From G965200765 sp965203865 (GTDB lineage: Bacteria; Pseudomonadota; Gammaproteobacteria; Arenicellales; JAJDZL01), in assembly GCA_965203865.1 (NCBI GenBank), contig OZ241916.1:1364001-1428000 (forward strand): 64,000 bases of DNA. The letters are read 5' to 3'. The notes beneath the pieces are model-generated. The model was not told where the DNA came from and did not search any database. It saw only the letters and a program-made list of their open reading frames with translations. A program made the translations under genes and the position numbers. Shown in pieces: positions 1-8,781 of this stretch (position 1 is its first letter; each line of letters opens with the position of its first letter).

Positions 1-1139
1 GAAGGGGCGTCAAATTGATATAAGTTCTGAATAGCTGAAGTTTGATTCAGGAACAATGTTTCAACGTAGGGGGCGGGAATCAGACTCCGGACATCGACTG
101 TAGGTGCACAGCCCACTTTCGTAGCAATTGTTGCCATGTTATCTCGTTCCAACCGAAAATCTATCCACTTATAGGCAATTTCCAATAGTTCACTGTTGGT
201 TACTCCTGATGTAATAGCCCAGCTGTCAACCCAGCCAAGCCCACCTTCCTTAGGTTGCAGAACATGCTTGATATTCAGGTTGGTTTTTCCTGCAAGTCGG
301 TCAAAGTATATCCGTCGATAGGCACTGGACCACTCAGGCGAACCCCATACAATTTTTTCTCTCATCAGTTTCTCCAATTCGGCTTTATCCTTCCAGCGCT
401 TTACAATCAAGCTCTTTTGCTTAGCAAGCAAACGACTGCACTCTGCAAGTTCTTGCTCTGTGAGAACATAGGGGTTGAAAGATTTTCCATCCGGTCTTGG
501 GGCATTGATTGTACCCATGCTATGAGCTACGAGAATGCCAGTTAATGCTATATTTTCCTCAAATCTTGAGCTGGTCGAAAGATGCCCCTTGTACTTCTCG
601 TTAAACAGCATAGATAGCGAATCAGAATCCGCTTTGTCGATAGTGTCAACGTTTACGGTTAGTCCATATCCTCCCCAGCAGTTTGGAGCTGCTATTGTTC
701 TGCCGGCATTTTCTTCCTTTAATAAATCAAGGGCAGATGGGGTAAATTCCTTGAACAAGTACTTGATATTCGTTAGCTTCTCATAATTAATTGCCTGTAT
801 CAAGCCTTCTTTTGCATATAAGCGCGGCCACAACCCGTCAGCCATAACAATATGGAATTCGCTTGCGTCATCCATTTTAAGCTTGCTATATGCTTCAGTA
901 TTGCCCAGAAAATAATGTGCAACTACTTTCACATCGTATTGTTGCTCAAATTCTTGAGACAAGCTTTTTATGTCGTAAGGTTCCCAGCCTAGCCAGTTGA
1001 GCCTCAATACTGAAGCATTCGTATTCCGAATAAACGGTCCAGCACTGCCTGCTGCTAGACCTGCTACAGTAGTTTTCAAAAATTTTCTTCGACTGCTGGA
1101 TTGAATATTATTTGAATTTATTTGCCGATTTCGTTTCAC
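1..1139 (-). CDS. PotD-like ABC transporter substrate-binding protein, Tat-exported (3' end outside window)
   Basis: The frame is open from a GTG at 1139 to the left edge, giving about 379 codons with no stop, so the C-terminus is missing. The N-terminus has a twin-arginine signal: Arg17-Arg18 in SSRRKFLK, followed by an Ala/Gly-rich hydrophobic stretch, with no lipobox Cys. The mature part starts with LRLNWLGWEPYD and resembles periplasmic binding proteins of the spermidine/putrescine group. It would bind a small, perhaps amine-containing, solute and hand it to an inner-membrane permease that is not in view. It starts 6 bp after the upstream flavoprotein gene, so it is probably co-transcribed with the two dehydrogenase subunits. 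The ligand cannot be told from sequence. Confidence 0.8.
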   Translation of the reverse strand, partial: MKRNRQINSNNIQSSSRRKFLKTTVAGLAAGSAGPFIRNTNASVLRLNWLGWEPYDIKSLSQEFEQQYDVKVVAHYFLGNTEAYSKLKMDDASEFHIVMADGLWPRLYAKEGLIQAINYEKLTNIKYLFKEFTPSALDLLKEENAGRTIAAPNCWGGYGLTVNVDTIDKADSDSLSMLFNEKYKGHLSTSSRFEENIALTGILVAHSMGTINAPRPDGKSFNPYVLTEQELAECSRLLAKQKSLIVKRWKDKAELEKLMREKIVWGSPEWSSAYRRIYFDRLAGKTNLNIKHVLQPKEGGLGWVDSWAITSGVTNSELLEIAYKWIDFRLERDNMATIATKVGCAPTVDVRSLIPAPYVETLFLNQTSAIQNLYQFDAP

Positions 1140-1145
1140 TGTACA

Positions 1146-2360
1146 TTACTTCTCGGTAAATCTAATGGTTAGACTTTTCAGTTGGTCAATATTCACCAGT
1201 TTTGATGGCAAACATATTCTCTGTTCTGGTCGCACAGAAATTTTCTTGCTCCAAATCTCGCTTCCGTTTTGAATCATCTGGATGACACCACTCATAGCAC
1301 GGTCTGCGCGTGTTCTCAATTGTAAAGAATTTAGTGCTTCTCCAGGCTTGGAAAGTATTTGCGGATAAATGTACTGTAGCGGTGGTTCGACTTCAATACG
1401 GATTTGCTCTCCATGCAATTTTGGTTTGGCCAAGGAACGAACAATACACTCAGCTGCCGCTTGACCTTCACGAGCGGCAATCCCAGAACTTTCTACCGAC
1501 CGAAGAAGATTTCCAGCGGCATAGTAAGCTGAATCAGAACATTGCCAGTGCTGGTCAATAACCGGGCCACGTGTTCCAAAATCCCACTCCAGATGGCTAT
1601 TTTGCACAAGTGCCGCTTCTGGCGTAAATTTTCCGGTGAATACAACGGCATCGCAATCCAGACTTCTACGAACTCCGTTCTGTTCAATTTCCACTCCTGT
1701 TACTATTTCTTTGCCAAGAATTCGTACCAAACGGGTGCTTTTCAACATAGGTATGTTGTGAATCATTGATACGAAACGGTCGGCCCATACCGATGCAATT
1801 GCTTCATGCTTTTCCTCAAGGACTGCCGTCGGCCGGATTCCTGCTTTAGTTAAGGTGAGTACTACTGAAAACGAAACCCACTCTGTGCCGACAATAACTG
1901 GTCTTCGGCATGGTCGATGCTTGGCGAGATGAAGAAATTGCTGAATAGCACTGGTTGTAAATACCCCCCATGGGCGAGAACCCGATATCATGCGGGGTGG
2001 GGCAGGGGTTTCACGAATTCCTGTTGCTAGCAAAACTGCCTGAGCATGAAGAGATTTGACCCCCTCGTTGTCAGCGACAACAATCTCGCCATTCGGAAGC
2101 AAATCGGTCACTGTAGTTGAAGTCCGAATGTTAATACCTTTGCATTCTCGCAACAGTCTTTCCACATACTTTGGTCCGGTATAAGGCCATTTGAACTGGC
2201 TAAATCCAAAGCCCGGATGCTTGCTGTGTCGCGGCAATCCTCCTGCATGTTGTTCGCGTTCAACAATAACAGCATTTTGAACTCCCCGGCGATTCAATAC
2301 ACGCGCAGCGGACAATCCTGCTGCACCGCCACCAACAATGATCACTTCATGGTCAGACAT
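1146..2360 (-). CDS. FAD/NAD(P)-dependent oxidoreductase, HcnB/OoxA-like
   Basis: 404 residues. An N-terminal dinucleotide-binding motif (VGGGAAGLSAA, near residues 9-19) and the internal ATGIRETP stretch place it in the pyridine nucleotide-disulfide oxidoreductase superfamily. It resembles the subunits that pair with a DAO-type dehydrogenase in cyanide synthase and opine oxidases. The last 100 residues lack a recognisable domain. Its start overlaps the end of the upstream DAO gene by 8 bp, which suggests translational coupling and a two-subunit enzyme. Likely role (inference): flavin-dependent oxidation of an amine, opine or polyol delivered by the neighbouring binding protein. Substrate unknown. 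Confidence 0.8.
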   Translation of the reverse strand: MSDHEVIIVGGGAAGLSAARVLNRRGVQNAVIVEREQHAGGLPRHSKHPGFGFSQFKWPYTGPKYVERLLRECKGINIRTSTTVTDLLPNGEIVVADNEGVKSLHAQAVLLATGIRETPAPPRMISGSRPWGVFTTSAIQQFLHLAKHRPCRRPVIVGTEWVSFSVVLTLTKAGIRPTAVLEEKHEAIASVWADRFVSMIHNIPMLKSTRLVRILGKEIVTGVEIEQNGVRRSLDCDAVVFTGKFTPEAALVQNSHLEWDFGTRGPVIDQHWQCSDSAYYAAGNLLRSVESSGIAAREGQAAAECIVRSLAKPKLHGEQIRIEVEPPLQYIYPQILSKPGEALNSLQLRTRADRAMSGVIQMIQNGSEIWSKKISVRPEQRICLPSKLVNIDQLKSLTIRFTEK

Positions 2361-3753
2361 CGTTCACGCCCAATGGTAAGTTTTTGGGCCAATGAATCTT
2401 GTTTGCAGTTAGTTGCCATATACGCCAAGAACAATAAAAGCCTTGACATTGCCCCATCAAACATCGGGTGCGCCGTTTAAGTCCACTCAGATCTTGCGCA
2501 GGAACAAGGCTGGAGATTGCATTTTCTATTTCAACACGCGTAACGCGTTCGCAGTGGCACACAATTTCGCCATGGTCTCCTGTCTGGTAAGGTCGTGTGC
2601 AATGTTCAGCAAGATTTGGGACGGTGGCTGAAAGGATGTTATCGGGACTTTCTAGTCGATTAAAGTTTTTTTCGTAAAGATTGGCTACATACTGTGCGAT
2701 ACCAAGTGCTGATGTTAATCCGGATGAACGTATTCCGGATACGGAGATCCATTGTTCATTGGGATAGCAGTCAATTTGATAATCGGAATCTTCTGTTGCA
2801 GGTCGAATTCCAGCGTACGAGGCCGTAATTGAGTGATTGGCAAGCGCAGGAACAGTCTGGTGTGCGTATTCAAGCAATTGATGAAGAATCTCCTGACTAA
2901 CTGAAGTATCCTCGCGGTTTTCCTGTTCTTCAGCAGTCGGGCCTACAATTACGTTCCCGAATATTGTTGGAGCAATTACGATACCTTTGGTTTTGGGGGT
3001 TGGAATTTGTAAAAGAATTGTCTTGACTAATGGTGATGCCGTTTTGTCAAAAACAATAAACTGACCTTTGCGAGGTTTGATCTTGAACCTGGGCGTTGCA
3101 CGAATTTGCTCAACTTGGTCTCCATAAATACCTGAGGCATTTATGACAGTGATTGCGCGAATTTCGCCATCGCTAGTTTTCAATATCCAAGTTCCATTTT
3201 GCAAGGTTCCTTCCTGAACTTCACAGGAGCATTTCACTATTGCACCATTTCGAACCGCTTGCGTTATATATGCTAACGGTGTCGACCATGGGTCAATTAC
3301 ATTTTCTCCCTCAATCAGAAGTCCGCCAATAAATTTGGAGTGAATAGCTGGTATGCGTTGTTTAAGCTGGTCTTTATCCAGTAATTTTGTTACGTCTACA
3401 CCATTTCTGCGAGCAGAATCCTGAATTTCAACGAGCTTATCCATCTGCTCCGGCAATTCTGCAGTCAGTACTGCTCCTGTTTCCAGCATCGGCAGATTCA
3501 AATCATCCATAATAGATAGATACTCTCTACGGCCTCTTTGGATGCAATGCAACTCCAAAGTATCGTGTTTGGCATCATAAGCTGTGTGGAGCAGGGCACT
3601 GTTCGCCTTGCTTGCTCCGGAAAGGATGTCCTTTTCCTTTTCCAGTAAAAGTACAGAAACTCCGCACAGCGCGAATCTGCGTGCAATCGCACAGCCGACA
3701 ACGCCACCGCCTACAATAACAACAGGCCAGATTTTCGAATGAAAATTGCTCAC
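2353..3753 (-). CDS. FAD-dependent dehydrogenase (DAO/GlpA-like) with C-terminal BFD-type iron-sulfur domain
   Basis: 466 residues from a GTG start. The FAD-binding motif VGGGVVGCAIARR lies at about residues 14-26 and the DAO fold extends to about residue 370. The C-terminus carries a BFD-like [2Fe-2S] module: CHCERVT, then about 30 residues, then RCLMGQCQGFYC, a C-x-C...C-x4-C ligand pattern. GlpA-type glycerol-3-phosphate dehydrogenases and opine oxidase subunits have this build. It is the first gene of a three-gene minus-strand operon with the HcnB-like subunit and the PotD-like binding protein. Electrons probably leave through the FeS domain to the partner or to quinone (inference). An anaerobic glycerol-3-phosphate dehydrogenase is possible, but glpC is absent. 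Confidence 0.8.
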   Translation of the reverse strand: MSNFHSKIWPVVIVGGGVVGCAIARRFALCGVSVLLLEKEKDILSGASKANSALLHTAYDAKHDTLELHCIQRGRREYLSIMDDLNLPMLETGAVLTAELPEQMDKLVEIQDSARRNGVDVTKLLDKDQLKQRIPAIHSKFIGGLLIEGENVIDPWSTPLAYITQAVRNGAIVKCSCEVQEGTLQNGTWILKTSDGEIRAITVINASGIYGDQVEQIRATPRFKIKPRKGQFIVFDKTASPLVKTILLQIPTPKTKGIVIAPTIFGNVIVGPTAEEQENREDTSVSQEILHQLLEYAHQTVPALANHSITASYAGIRPATEDSDYQIDCYPNEQWISVSGIRSSGLTSALGIAQYVANLYEKNFNRLESPDNILSATVPNLAEHCTRPYQTGDHGEIVCHCERVTRVEIENAISSLVPAQDLSGLKRRTRCLMGQCQGFYCSWRIWQLTANKIHWPKNLPLGVNDV

Positions 3754-3895
3754 AAATAGATTTTTTGTCCAAATCGTAGCAATTCGTATTATAAGACTCT
3801 ACTAACGAAACTTGGCATTTGGGTTTAGTTTGTCTATTAATGAAGGACTGCGAAAGTTTTCACTGGTGTATTTGTAGTAGGGGAGAGCTATTGAA

Positions 3896-4738
3896 ATGCT
3901 TGAAATCTCGGTAATTGTACCTACCTACAACCGAAAGCAACTTGTTTGTCGAGCTCTTGAATCAATCAAGAGGCAAACTCTACAGCCTTCCGAAGTGATA
4001 ATAGTAGACGATGGTTCTACGGATGGTACTTTTGAAATGCTTCAATATGAGTATCCAGAATTCAACAATATCAGGCAAGCTCATTCAGGTGTTAGCAAGG
4101 CGCGTAATTCAGGATTGGCCTTTTGCGAGAATAACCGCTGGGTTGCATTTCTTGATTCTGATGACGAGTGGAAACCAGGCAAGCTTGAAAAACAAGCTGT
4201 ATGGATTACTCGAAATCCTGACTATTCAATTTGTCACTGCGATGAAATCTGGATTCGAAAGGGTACACGAGTCAATCCAATGAAAAAGCATAAGAAGTTA
4301 GGGGGGTGGATTTATCCGCATTGCTTGCCGCTTTGTGTTGTTTCACCTTCAACTGTATTGATTCATTCCAGCGTTTTTGAACAAGTTGGTAAGTTTGACG
4401 AATCGTTGCCAGTATGTGAAGACTATGACTTATGGTTGAGAATTTCAAATCAGTATAGGTTTGGCTATATGGAAGAAAAACTTGTTGTCAAACATGGAGG
4501 ACACGATGATCAGTTGTCAAGAGCTTATCCGGCAATGGACCAGTATAGAATTTTTGCCTTGGACAAGATCCTTCGGCATGGTAATTTGGATAGAGAAGCA
4601 AGAAATTTAACATTGGGCGTAATAGTTGAAAAGTTGAACATATATATTAACGGAGCAAGAAAGCGTAACCGGGACGATGTGTTGGCCAATTATCAGCCCA
4701 TGCTTGAACAGTATTCAACTGAACTCGGTTCTTACTAA
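3896..4738 (+). CDS. Glycosyltransferase family 2
   Basis: 280 residues. GT-A fold signatures are clear: VIVPTYNRKQLVCRALESI at the N-terminus, VIIVDDGSTDGT around residues 37-48, and the metal-binding FLDSDDEWKPGK near residue 90. The region around EDYDLWLRIS matches the acceptor-side motif of GT2 enzymes. It would transfer a sugar from a nucleotide-sugar donor to a glycan or lipid acceptor at the cytoplasmic face; the acceptor is unknown. It opens a plus-strand run of four closely spaced genes, and the next ATG follows its stop by one base. No membrane segment is visible. Confidence 0.85.
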   Translation: MLEISVIVPTYNRKQLVCRALESIKRQTLQPSEVIIVDDGSTDGTFEMLQYEYPEFNNIRQAHSGVSKARNSGLAFCENNRWVAFLDSDDEWKPGKLEKQAVWITRNPDYSICHCDEIWIRKGTRVNPMKKHKKLGGWIYPHCLPLCVVSPSTVLIHSSVFEQVGKFDESLPVCEDYDLWLRISNQYRFGYMEEKLVVKHGGHDDQLSRAYPAMDQYRIFALDKILRHGNLDREARNLTLGVIVEKLNIYINGARKRNRDDVLANYQPMLEQYSTELGSY

Positions 4739-4739
4739 A

Positions 4740-5558
4740 ATGTATTCTATAAATTTTGTAATAGCACTCGGAGCAGAAGCAAAGCCTTTGATAAGCCACT
4801 TTCGCTTGAAGAAATTACCAATATCATCGCCTTGCGAGATTTATAGCAACAAGGGCATCAACCTTGCTATTAGTGGAATTGGAAAAGTTGCGTCGGCAGT
4901 TACGGTGGGCTTTCTCCAAGGGGCTATTTCTGCTTCTGCAGACAGTGCATGGTTGAATGTTGGAATTGCCGGACATCGCAAAAAGGCGATAGGAGAGGAT
5001 TTTCTGGTGAACAAGATTACAGACTACGGCTCTGAGTGCTCATGGTATCCGCCTCAGGTGTTTCGGCACTCTTGCAGTGTAGACAGAGTTACAACCGTTG
5101 ACAAAGTTGAATATTGTTATCCAGAGGAAACCGGATACGAAATGGAAGCGTCAGGATTTTATTCTTCTGCCTGTAGAACAACTACTTCAGAATTGGTGCA
5201 ATGCTACAAAATCGTTTCTGATAACGATGTGAAATCCCTTACTGATATTAGAGTGAACATTGAGGATATTTCAGACTTGGTAAGCAGTCACATCAGCAAA
5301 ATTGAAGATATTACGGGAGAGTTGTCTGAATTGTCTTATTCTGTGCGAAATCGGAAATTGGTTGATGTTGCTGATGAGGAGATATTTATTGATAGGTGGA
5401 GATTTTCCTTTACGCAACGAGCTCGGCTTAAAAGGCAATTGGGAAAAGCGAAAGTTCTGGGAATTGATACATCACTTGAGTCATTCACAGAATTCGATAA
5501 TGCAACATCTGTGCTAAATGAGCTCGAGAACAGATTTCAAGCTTGGTGGGTGCAGTAG
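4740..5558 (+). CDS. Nucleoside phosphorylase / MTA-SAH nucleosidase-like protein
   Basis: About 272 residues from the ATG at 4740; a longer frame is open upstream but overlaps the glycosyltransferase. Family motifs are the early ALGAEAKPL (position of the catalytic Glu in MtnN-like enzymes), SGIGKVASA (ribose/phosphate loop), GYEMEASGF (the Met-Glu nucleoside-binding pair) and a late SDND stretch. About 60 C-terminal residues beyond the usual domain are rich in Arg/Lys and end in WWVQ. Enzymes of this family cleave the N-glycosidic bond of nucleosides such as 5'-methylthioadenosine, S-adenosylhomocysteine or 5'-deoxyadenosine. Its neighbour is a radical SAM enzyme, so recycling of an adenosyl by-product is plausible (inference). 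Confidence 0.7.
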   Translation: MYSINFVIALGAEAKPLISHFRLKKLPISSPCEIYSNKGINLAISGIGKVASAVTVGFLQGAISASADSAWLNVGIAGHRKKAIGEDFLVNKITDYGSECSWYPPQVFRHSCSVDRVTTVDKVEYCYPEETGYEMEASGFYSSACRTTTSELVQCYKIVSDNDVKSLTDIRVNIEDISDLVSSHISKIEDITGELSELSYSVRNRKLVDVADEEIFIDRWRFSFTQRARLKRQLGKAKVLGIDTSLESFTEFDNATSVLNELENRFQAWWVQ

Positions 5559-5572
5559 ATCAAGTTTCTTTC

Positions 5573-6571
5573 ATGTACAAGACGATATACATAGAGGAAC
5601 AGGTGAGGGAGTTGGCACTTACAAAAGCGATATTGGACCGGTTTTCATCCGCCAATAAGGTTGCTTGTGATAGTTATTCAGAGATTTTTAATCGCAAGTC
5701 GCAAGATTTTCGACTTCAGAAGAGCAATCCATCTTTAATTTTGGCTCAAAAAAACTACAAGCATGTCCTGCCTGCCCCTGCGGGGTACGCTCTGGGGTGT
5801 CCCTACAACTACTATTTTTCGGTCATGATGAACTGCGTTTACGATTGTCGATATTGTTTTCTTCAGGGAATGTATCGTTCTGCCCATCATGTATTGTTTG
5901 TGAACTACGAAGATTTCGCAGATGCAATAGTTTCCACTGCACGCCTGCACAATAATTCGGATGTCTGGTTTTTTTCAGGCTATGATTGCGATAGTTTGGC
6001 GATGGAACCGTTTGCCGGAGTTGCAGATTTCTGTTTGAATTTGACCCAAAAGGAGAAAAATATCTGGCTGGAGCTTAGGACAAAAAGTACACAGATTCGG
6101 AGTTTGCTGAATCGGTCGCCAATTAACAATGTAGTTGTCGCTTTTAGCATGACACCTCGTAAAATTTCGGAACAACTGGAAGTAAAAGTTCCGCTGCTGT
6201 CGAAACGAATTTTCGCTATCCAGCAACTTCAAGAAGCAGGGTGGAATGTAGGAATTCGAATTGACCCGCTAATTTATGCAAGCGACTATAAGCAGCAGTA
6301 CGGGGAACTATTTGAGGAAGTTTTTTCTGTTCTGGACGTTGACCTGGTTCACTCCATAACTTACGGAGGATTTCGAATGCCAAGAGATTTTTTTCGCACA
6401 ATTGAACGCTTGTATCCTGATGATAAATTCATTGCGCAACCCTTTGCTGAATCTGGCAAGCATATTTCCTATCCGAAGCGAATTGAACAAGAAATGGCAA
6501 AATGGTGTTTAGAAGAATTGATTAAATACATAGATATAGAAAAAATATATCATGCAACTGTTGAGGTTTAA
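5573..6571 (+). CDS. Radical SAM protein of the spore photoproduct lyase (SPL) family
   Basis: 332 residues from ATG 5573; an in-frame TTG at 5543 would overlap the preceding gene. The radical SAM cluster motif is C88-V-Y-D-C92-R-Y-C95, preceded by LGCPYNYYFS. The FLQGMY context, the later WLELRTKS and VAFSMTP stretches and the length match SPL-like proteins. True spore photoproduct lyase repairs a thymine dimer in spore DNA with SAM as cofactor. Gammaproteobacteria do not sporulate, so the substrate here is unknown; DNA photoproduct repair or another nucleotide reaction is possible. It sits between the nucleosidase-like gene and a short-chain dehydrogenase. Confidence 0.8.
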   Translation: MYKTIYIEEQVRELALTKAILDRFSSANKVACDSYSEIFNRKSQDFRLQKSNPSLILAQKNYKHVLPAPAGYALGCPYNYYFSVMMNCVYDCRYCFLQGMYRSAHHVLFVNYEDFADAIVSTARLHNNSDVWFFSGYDCDSLAMEPFAGVADFCLNLTQKEKNIWLELRTKSTQIRSLLNRSPINNVVVAFSMTPRKISEQLEVKVPLLSKRIFAIQQLQEAGWNVGIRIDPLIYASDYKQQYGELFEEVFSVLDVDLVHSITYGGFRMPRDFFRTIERLYPDDKFIAQPFAESGKHISYPKRIEQEMAKWCLEELIKYIDIEKIYHATVEV

Positions 6572-6577
6572 ATCATT

Positions 6578-7279
6578 TTGAGTAAACATACGATTGTAAC
6601 AGGAACCAGTTCAGGAATCGGTAGAGCAATTGCCGAAAGATTATTGGAAGACGGGCATCAAGTATTGGGCATATCTCGAAGCAAACACGGTATTGATCAT
6701 GCTGATTTTCAACTTGAACAATTGGATTTTTCCGAGTTGAGTTCCCTGGAAAATCGACTTCCTGAGCTCGCCAAAAAACACTCAGAGGTCTCATCTATTG
6801 TATTTTGCGCCGGGTATGGACAATTCGGAAATCTGGAAGAATTTTCCTACCGGCAAATTCAAGAGTTGATTAATACAAATTTGCTGGCGAATTTGTATTT
6901 GGCGCGTGCCTTTTTGCCATCAATGAAAAGTAAAAAAGAAGGAAATTTGCTGTTCATAGGCTCTGAGTCCACTTTGTCTGGTGGTCGACGCGGAGTTGTC
7001 TACGTAGCATCCAAAGCAGGTCTTGCCGGTGCAGCTAAAGCCCTTCGGCAGGAATGTGCATCAAGCGGAATACGAGTAGGCACTGTTGTTCCTGGAATGG
7101 TGAAAACAAACTTCTACGACAAATCAGAATTTACCCATGGTAGCGATTCAGCAAACTACATTGAGCCTAAGGATATTGCAGAGACAGTGTCAATGATGTT
7201 GAATTCAAGAAGCGGCACTGTATATGACGAAGTCCGGATAACACCGCTAAAATCAGTCATTCAGCGACGAAACAGGTAA
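6578..7279 (+). CDS. Short-chain dehydrogenase/reductase (SDR)
   Basis: 233 residues from a TTG start (6578), six bases after the SPL-like stop. Classical SDR hallmarks are the cofactor motif TGTSSGIGRA near residue 8, FCAGYGQFG (the NAG-like segment), the catalytic Ser in GSEST, and the catalytic Tyr-x3-Lys in YVASKAG. It is expected to be a cytoplasmic NAD(P)H-dependent oxidoreductase of unknown substrate. It is last in the four-gene run. Its 3' end overlaps the 3' end of the convergent endonuclease V gene by 27 bp. Confidence 0.85.
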   Translation: MSKHTIVTGTSSGIGRAIAERLLEDGHQVLGISRSKHGIDHADFQLEQLDFSELSSLENRLPELAKKHSEVSSIVFCAGYGQFGNLEEFSYRQIQELINTNLLANLYLARAFLPSMKSKKEGNLLFIGSESTLSGGRRGVVYVASKAGLAGAAKALRQECASSGIRVGTVVPGMVKTNFYDKSEFTHGSDSANYIEPKDIAETVSMMLNSRSGTVYDEVRITPLKSVIQRRNR

Positions 7280-7960
7280 AACCTTCTTGGCTTCTTTTGT
7301 GGCTAGATTATGAGCTTGTCGCGTTGTTTCCGGTAGCCGGAACCGTGTACAGCACGCCAATGTCAATGCGCTGGCGGTGTTAAAACTAACAAGGTGTCCA
7401 GGCGAAACAAATACTGGCTTAATTCCAGTTCGAGTACGTAGTACTGTTCCAATTTGCCGACCATTGTGAAAAAGCGTACTTTCAGAGCCTTTTTCAACAC
7501 TCGGTATATCATACTTGCCAATGAGGCGAGATTTGGCTACACCAATTGCCGGGAGACCGGTTAAAATTCCAAGATGACATGCAAGCCCGAAACAGCGAGG
7601 ATGAGCAATACCCTGACCATCGCATATGATGACGCTTGGAATTGTTTGGAGCGATTTGAATGCGTCTAACAGCACTGGTGCTTCGCGAAACGACAAAAAT
7701 CCGGGAATATATGGAAATTCAAGCTGTCTATAAGCTACAGAGTAGTCAACTATTTCAAGTTCTGGATAGTTCAGCACTACAACTACCCCGCAAGCAGACT
7801 TTTTATCGGCTACCAAGCCCACGTCAGTACCTGCTACATAGTGAATATCACTGAATTTGTCACGAAGGATAACTTTTTTTGATAAATTTGCTTGAATACT
7901 TTTAGCTTCATTAATGGATACTTTCCAATCGTGCAAGTATTTTAGGGTCAAATTTTTCAT
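7253..7960 (-). CDS. nfi: Endonuclease V (deoxyinosine 3' endonuclease)
   Basis: 235 residues, the usual length for bacterial Nfi. Family motifs are all present: GTDVGL (first catalytic Asp), FPYIPGFLSFREAP (wedge and catalytic Glu), CDGQGIAHPRCFGLA (third acidic residue) and GVAKSRLIG. The enzyme nicks DNA one nucleotide 3' of deoxyinosine, starting repair of adenine deamination. It is divergent from dapB, with only 12 bp between the start codons, so at least one of the two promoters must lie inside the neighbouring gene. Its C-terminus overlaps the SDR gene on the other strand. Confidence 0.95.
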   Translation of the reverse strand: MKNLTLKYLHDWKVSINEAKSIQANLSKKVILRDKFSDIHYVAGTDVGLVADKKSACGVVVVLNYPELEIVDYSVAYRQLEFPYIPGFLSFREAPVLLDAFKSLQTIPSVIICDGQGIAHPRCFGLACHLGILTGLPAIGVAKSRLIGKYDIPSVEKGSESTLFHNGRQIGTVLRTRTGIKPVFVSPGHLVSFNTASALTLACCTRFRLPETTRQAHNLATKEAKKVLPVSSLND

Positions 7961-7972
7961 GTCAAGAGGTCA

Positions 7973-8773
7973 ATGATGGTAAAAATTGGGATATCCGGTG
8001 CTGCCGGAAGAATGGGGAAAACTCTGATTCAGGCTGCTCATAGCACTGAATATACAAAGTTAGGATTCGCACTGGAAGTAAAAGGGAATCCTTCGGTAGG
8101 GAGTGACGCTGGAATTCTGGTTGGGATCAAGGAATTGGGGGTTTGCGTAAGTGATCAAATGCAAACCGAACTATTTGATGCATTTGTTGAATTTACAACA
8201 CCTGAAGCTACATTGGAGCACTTGGAAGCTTGTAGAAATGCCAGGAAGCCAGTAGTAATTGGAACTACGGGATTTTCACCAGACCAGCGAGATTGTATCA
8301 ATAAGGCTTCAGCAGACATTCCTATCGTGCTGGCTCCAAATATGAGTGTGGGAGTAAATTTGTGCTTGAGTTTGATGGAAACCGCAGCAAAAACTTTAGG
8401 GGATACTGTGGATATAGAGATCATTGAAGCGCATCATCGTGAAAAAGTGGATGCTCCGTCCGGTACTGCAATCAAAATGGGGGAGGTAATCGCTAAAGTA
8501 CTGGATCGTTCTCTTGACGAAGACGGCGTATTCACCCGTCATGGGCATACTGGACGGCGAGAAAGAAAATCTATTGGTTTTGCAACGATTCGAGCGGGAG
8601 ATATTGTTGGTGATCATACGGCGATGTTTGCCGGAGATGGAGAACGTATTGAAATTACTCATCGCTCAAACAGTAGAATGACTTATGCCATGGGTGCTAT
8701 GCGAGCGGCCAAGTGGGTGTTGTCTCAATCCAATGGGCTGTATGAAATGCGCGATGTGCTTGGTCTTGGCTAG
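7973..8773 (+). CDS. dapB: 4-hydroxy-tetrahydrodipicolinate reductase
   Basis: 266 residues, standard length. The nucleotide-binding GAAGRMGKTL opens the protein, APNMSVGVN lies mid-way, and the signature EAHHREKVDAPSGTA holds the catalytic His/Lys region. DapB reduces the cyclic intermediate of the diaminopimelate pathway using NAD(P)H, supplying lysine and peptidoglycan precursors. A Shine-Dalgarno-like AGAGG stands just before the ATG-ATG start. The gammaproteobacterial order dapB-carA-carB is kept, but here a small minus-strand frame and a mobile element separate dapB from carA. Confidence 0.95.
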   Translation: MMVKIGISGAAGRMGKTLIQAAHSTEYTKLGFALEVKGNPSVGSDAGILVGIKELGVCVSDQMQTELFDAFVEFTTPEATLEHLEACRNARKPVVIGTTGFSPDQRDCINKASADIPIVLAPNMSVGVNLCLSLMETAAKTLGDTVDIEIIEAHHREKVDAPSGTAIKMGEVIAKVLDRSLDEDGVFTRHGHTGRRERKSIGFATIRAGDIVGDHTAMFAGDGERIEITHRSNSRMTYAMGAMRAAKWVLSQSNGLYEMRDVLGLG

Positions 8774-8781
8774 TTTCAGGG

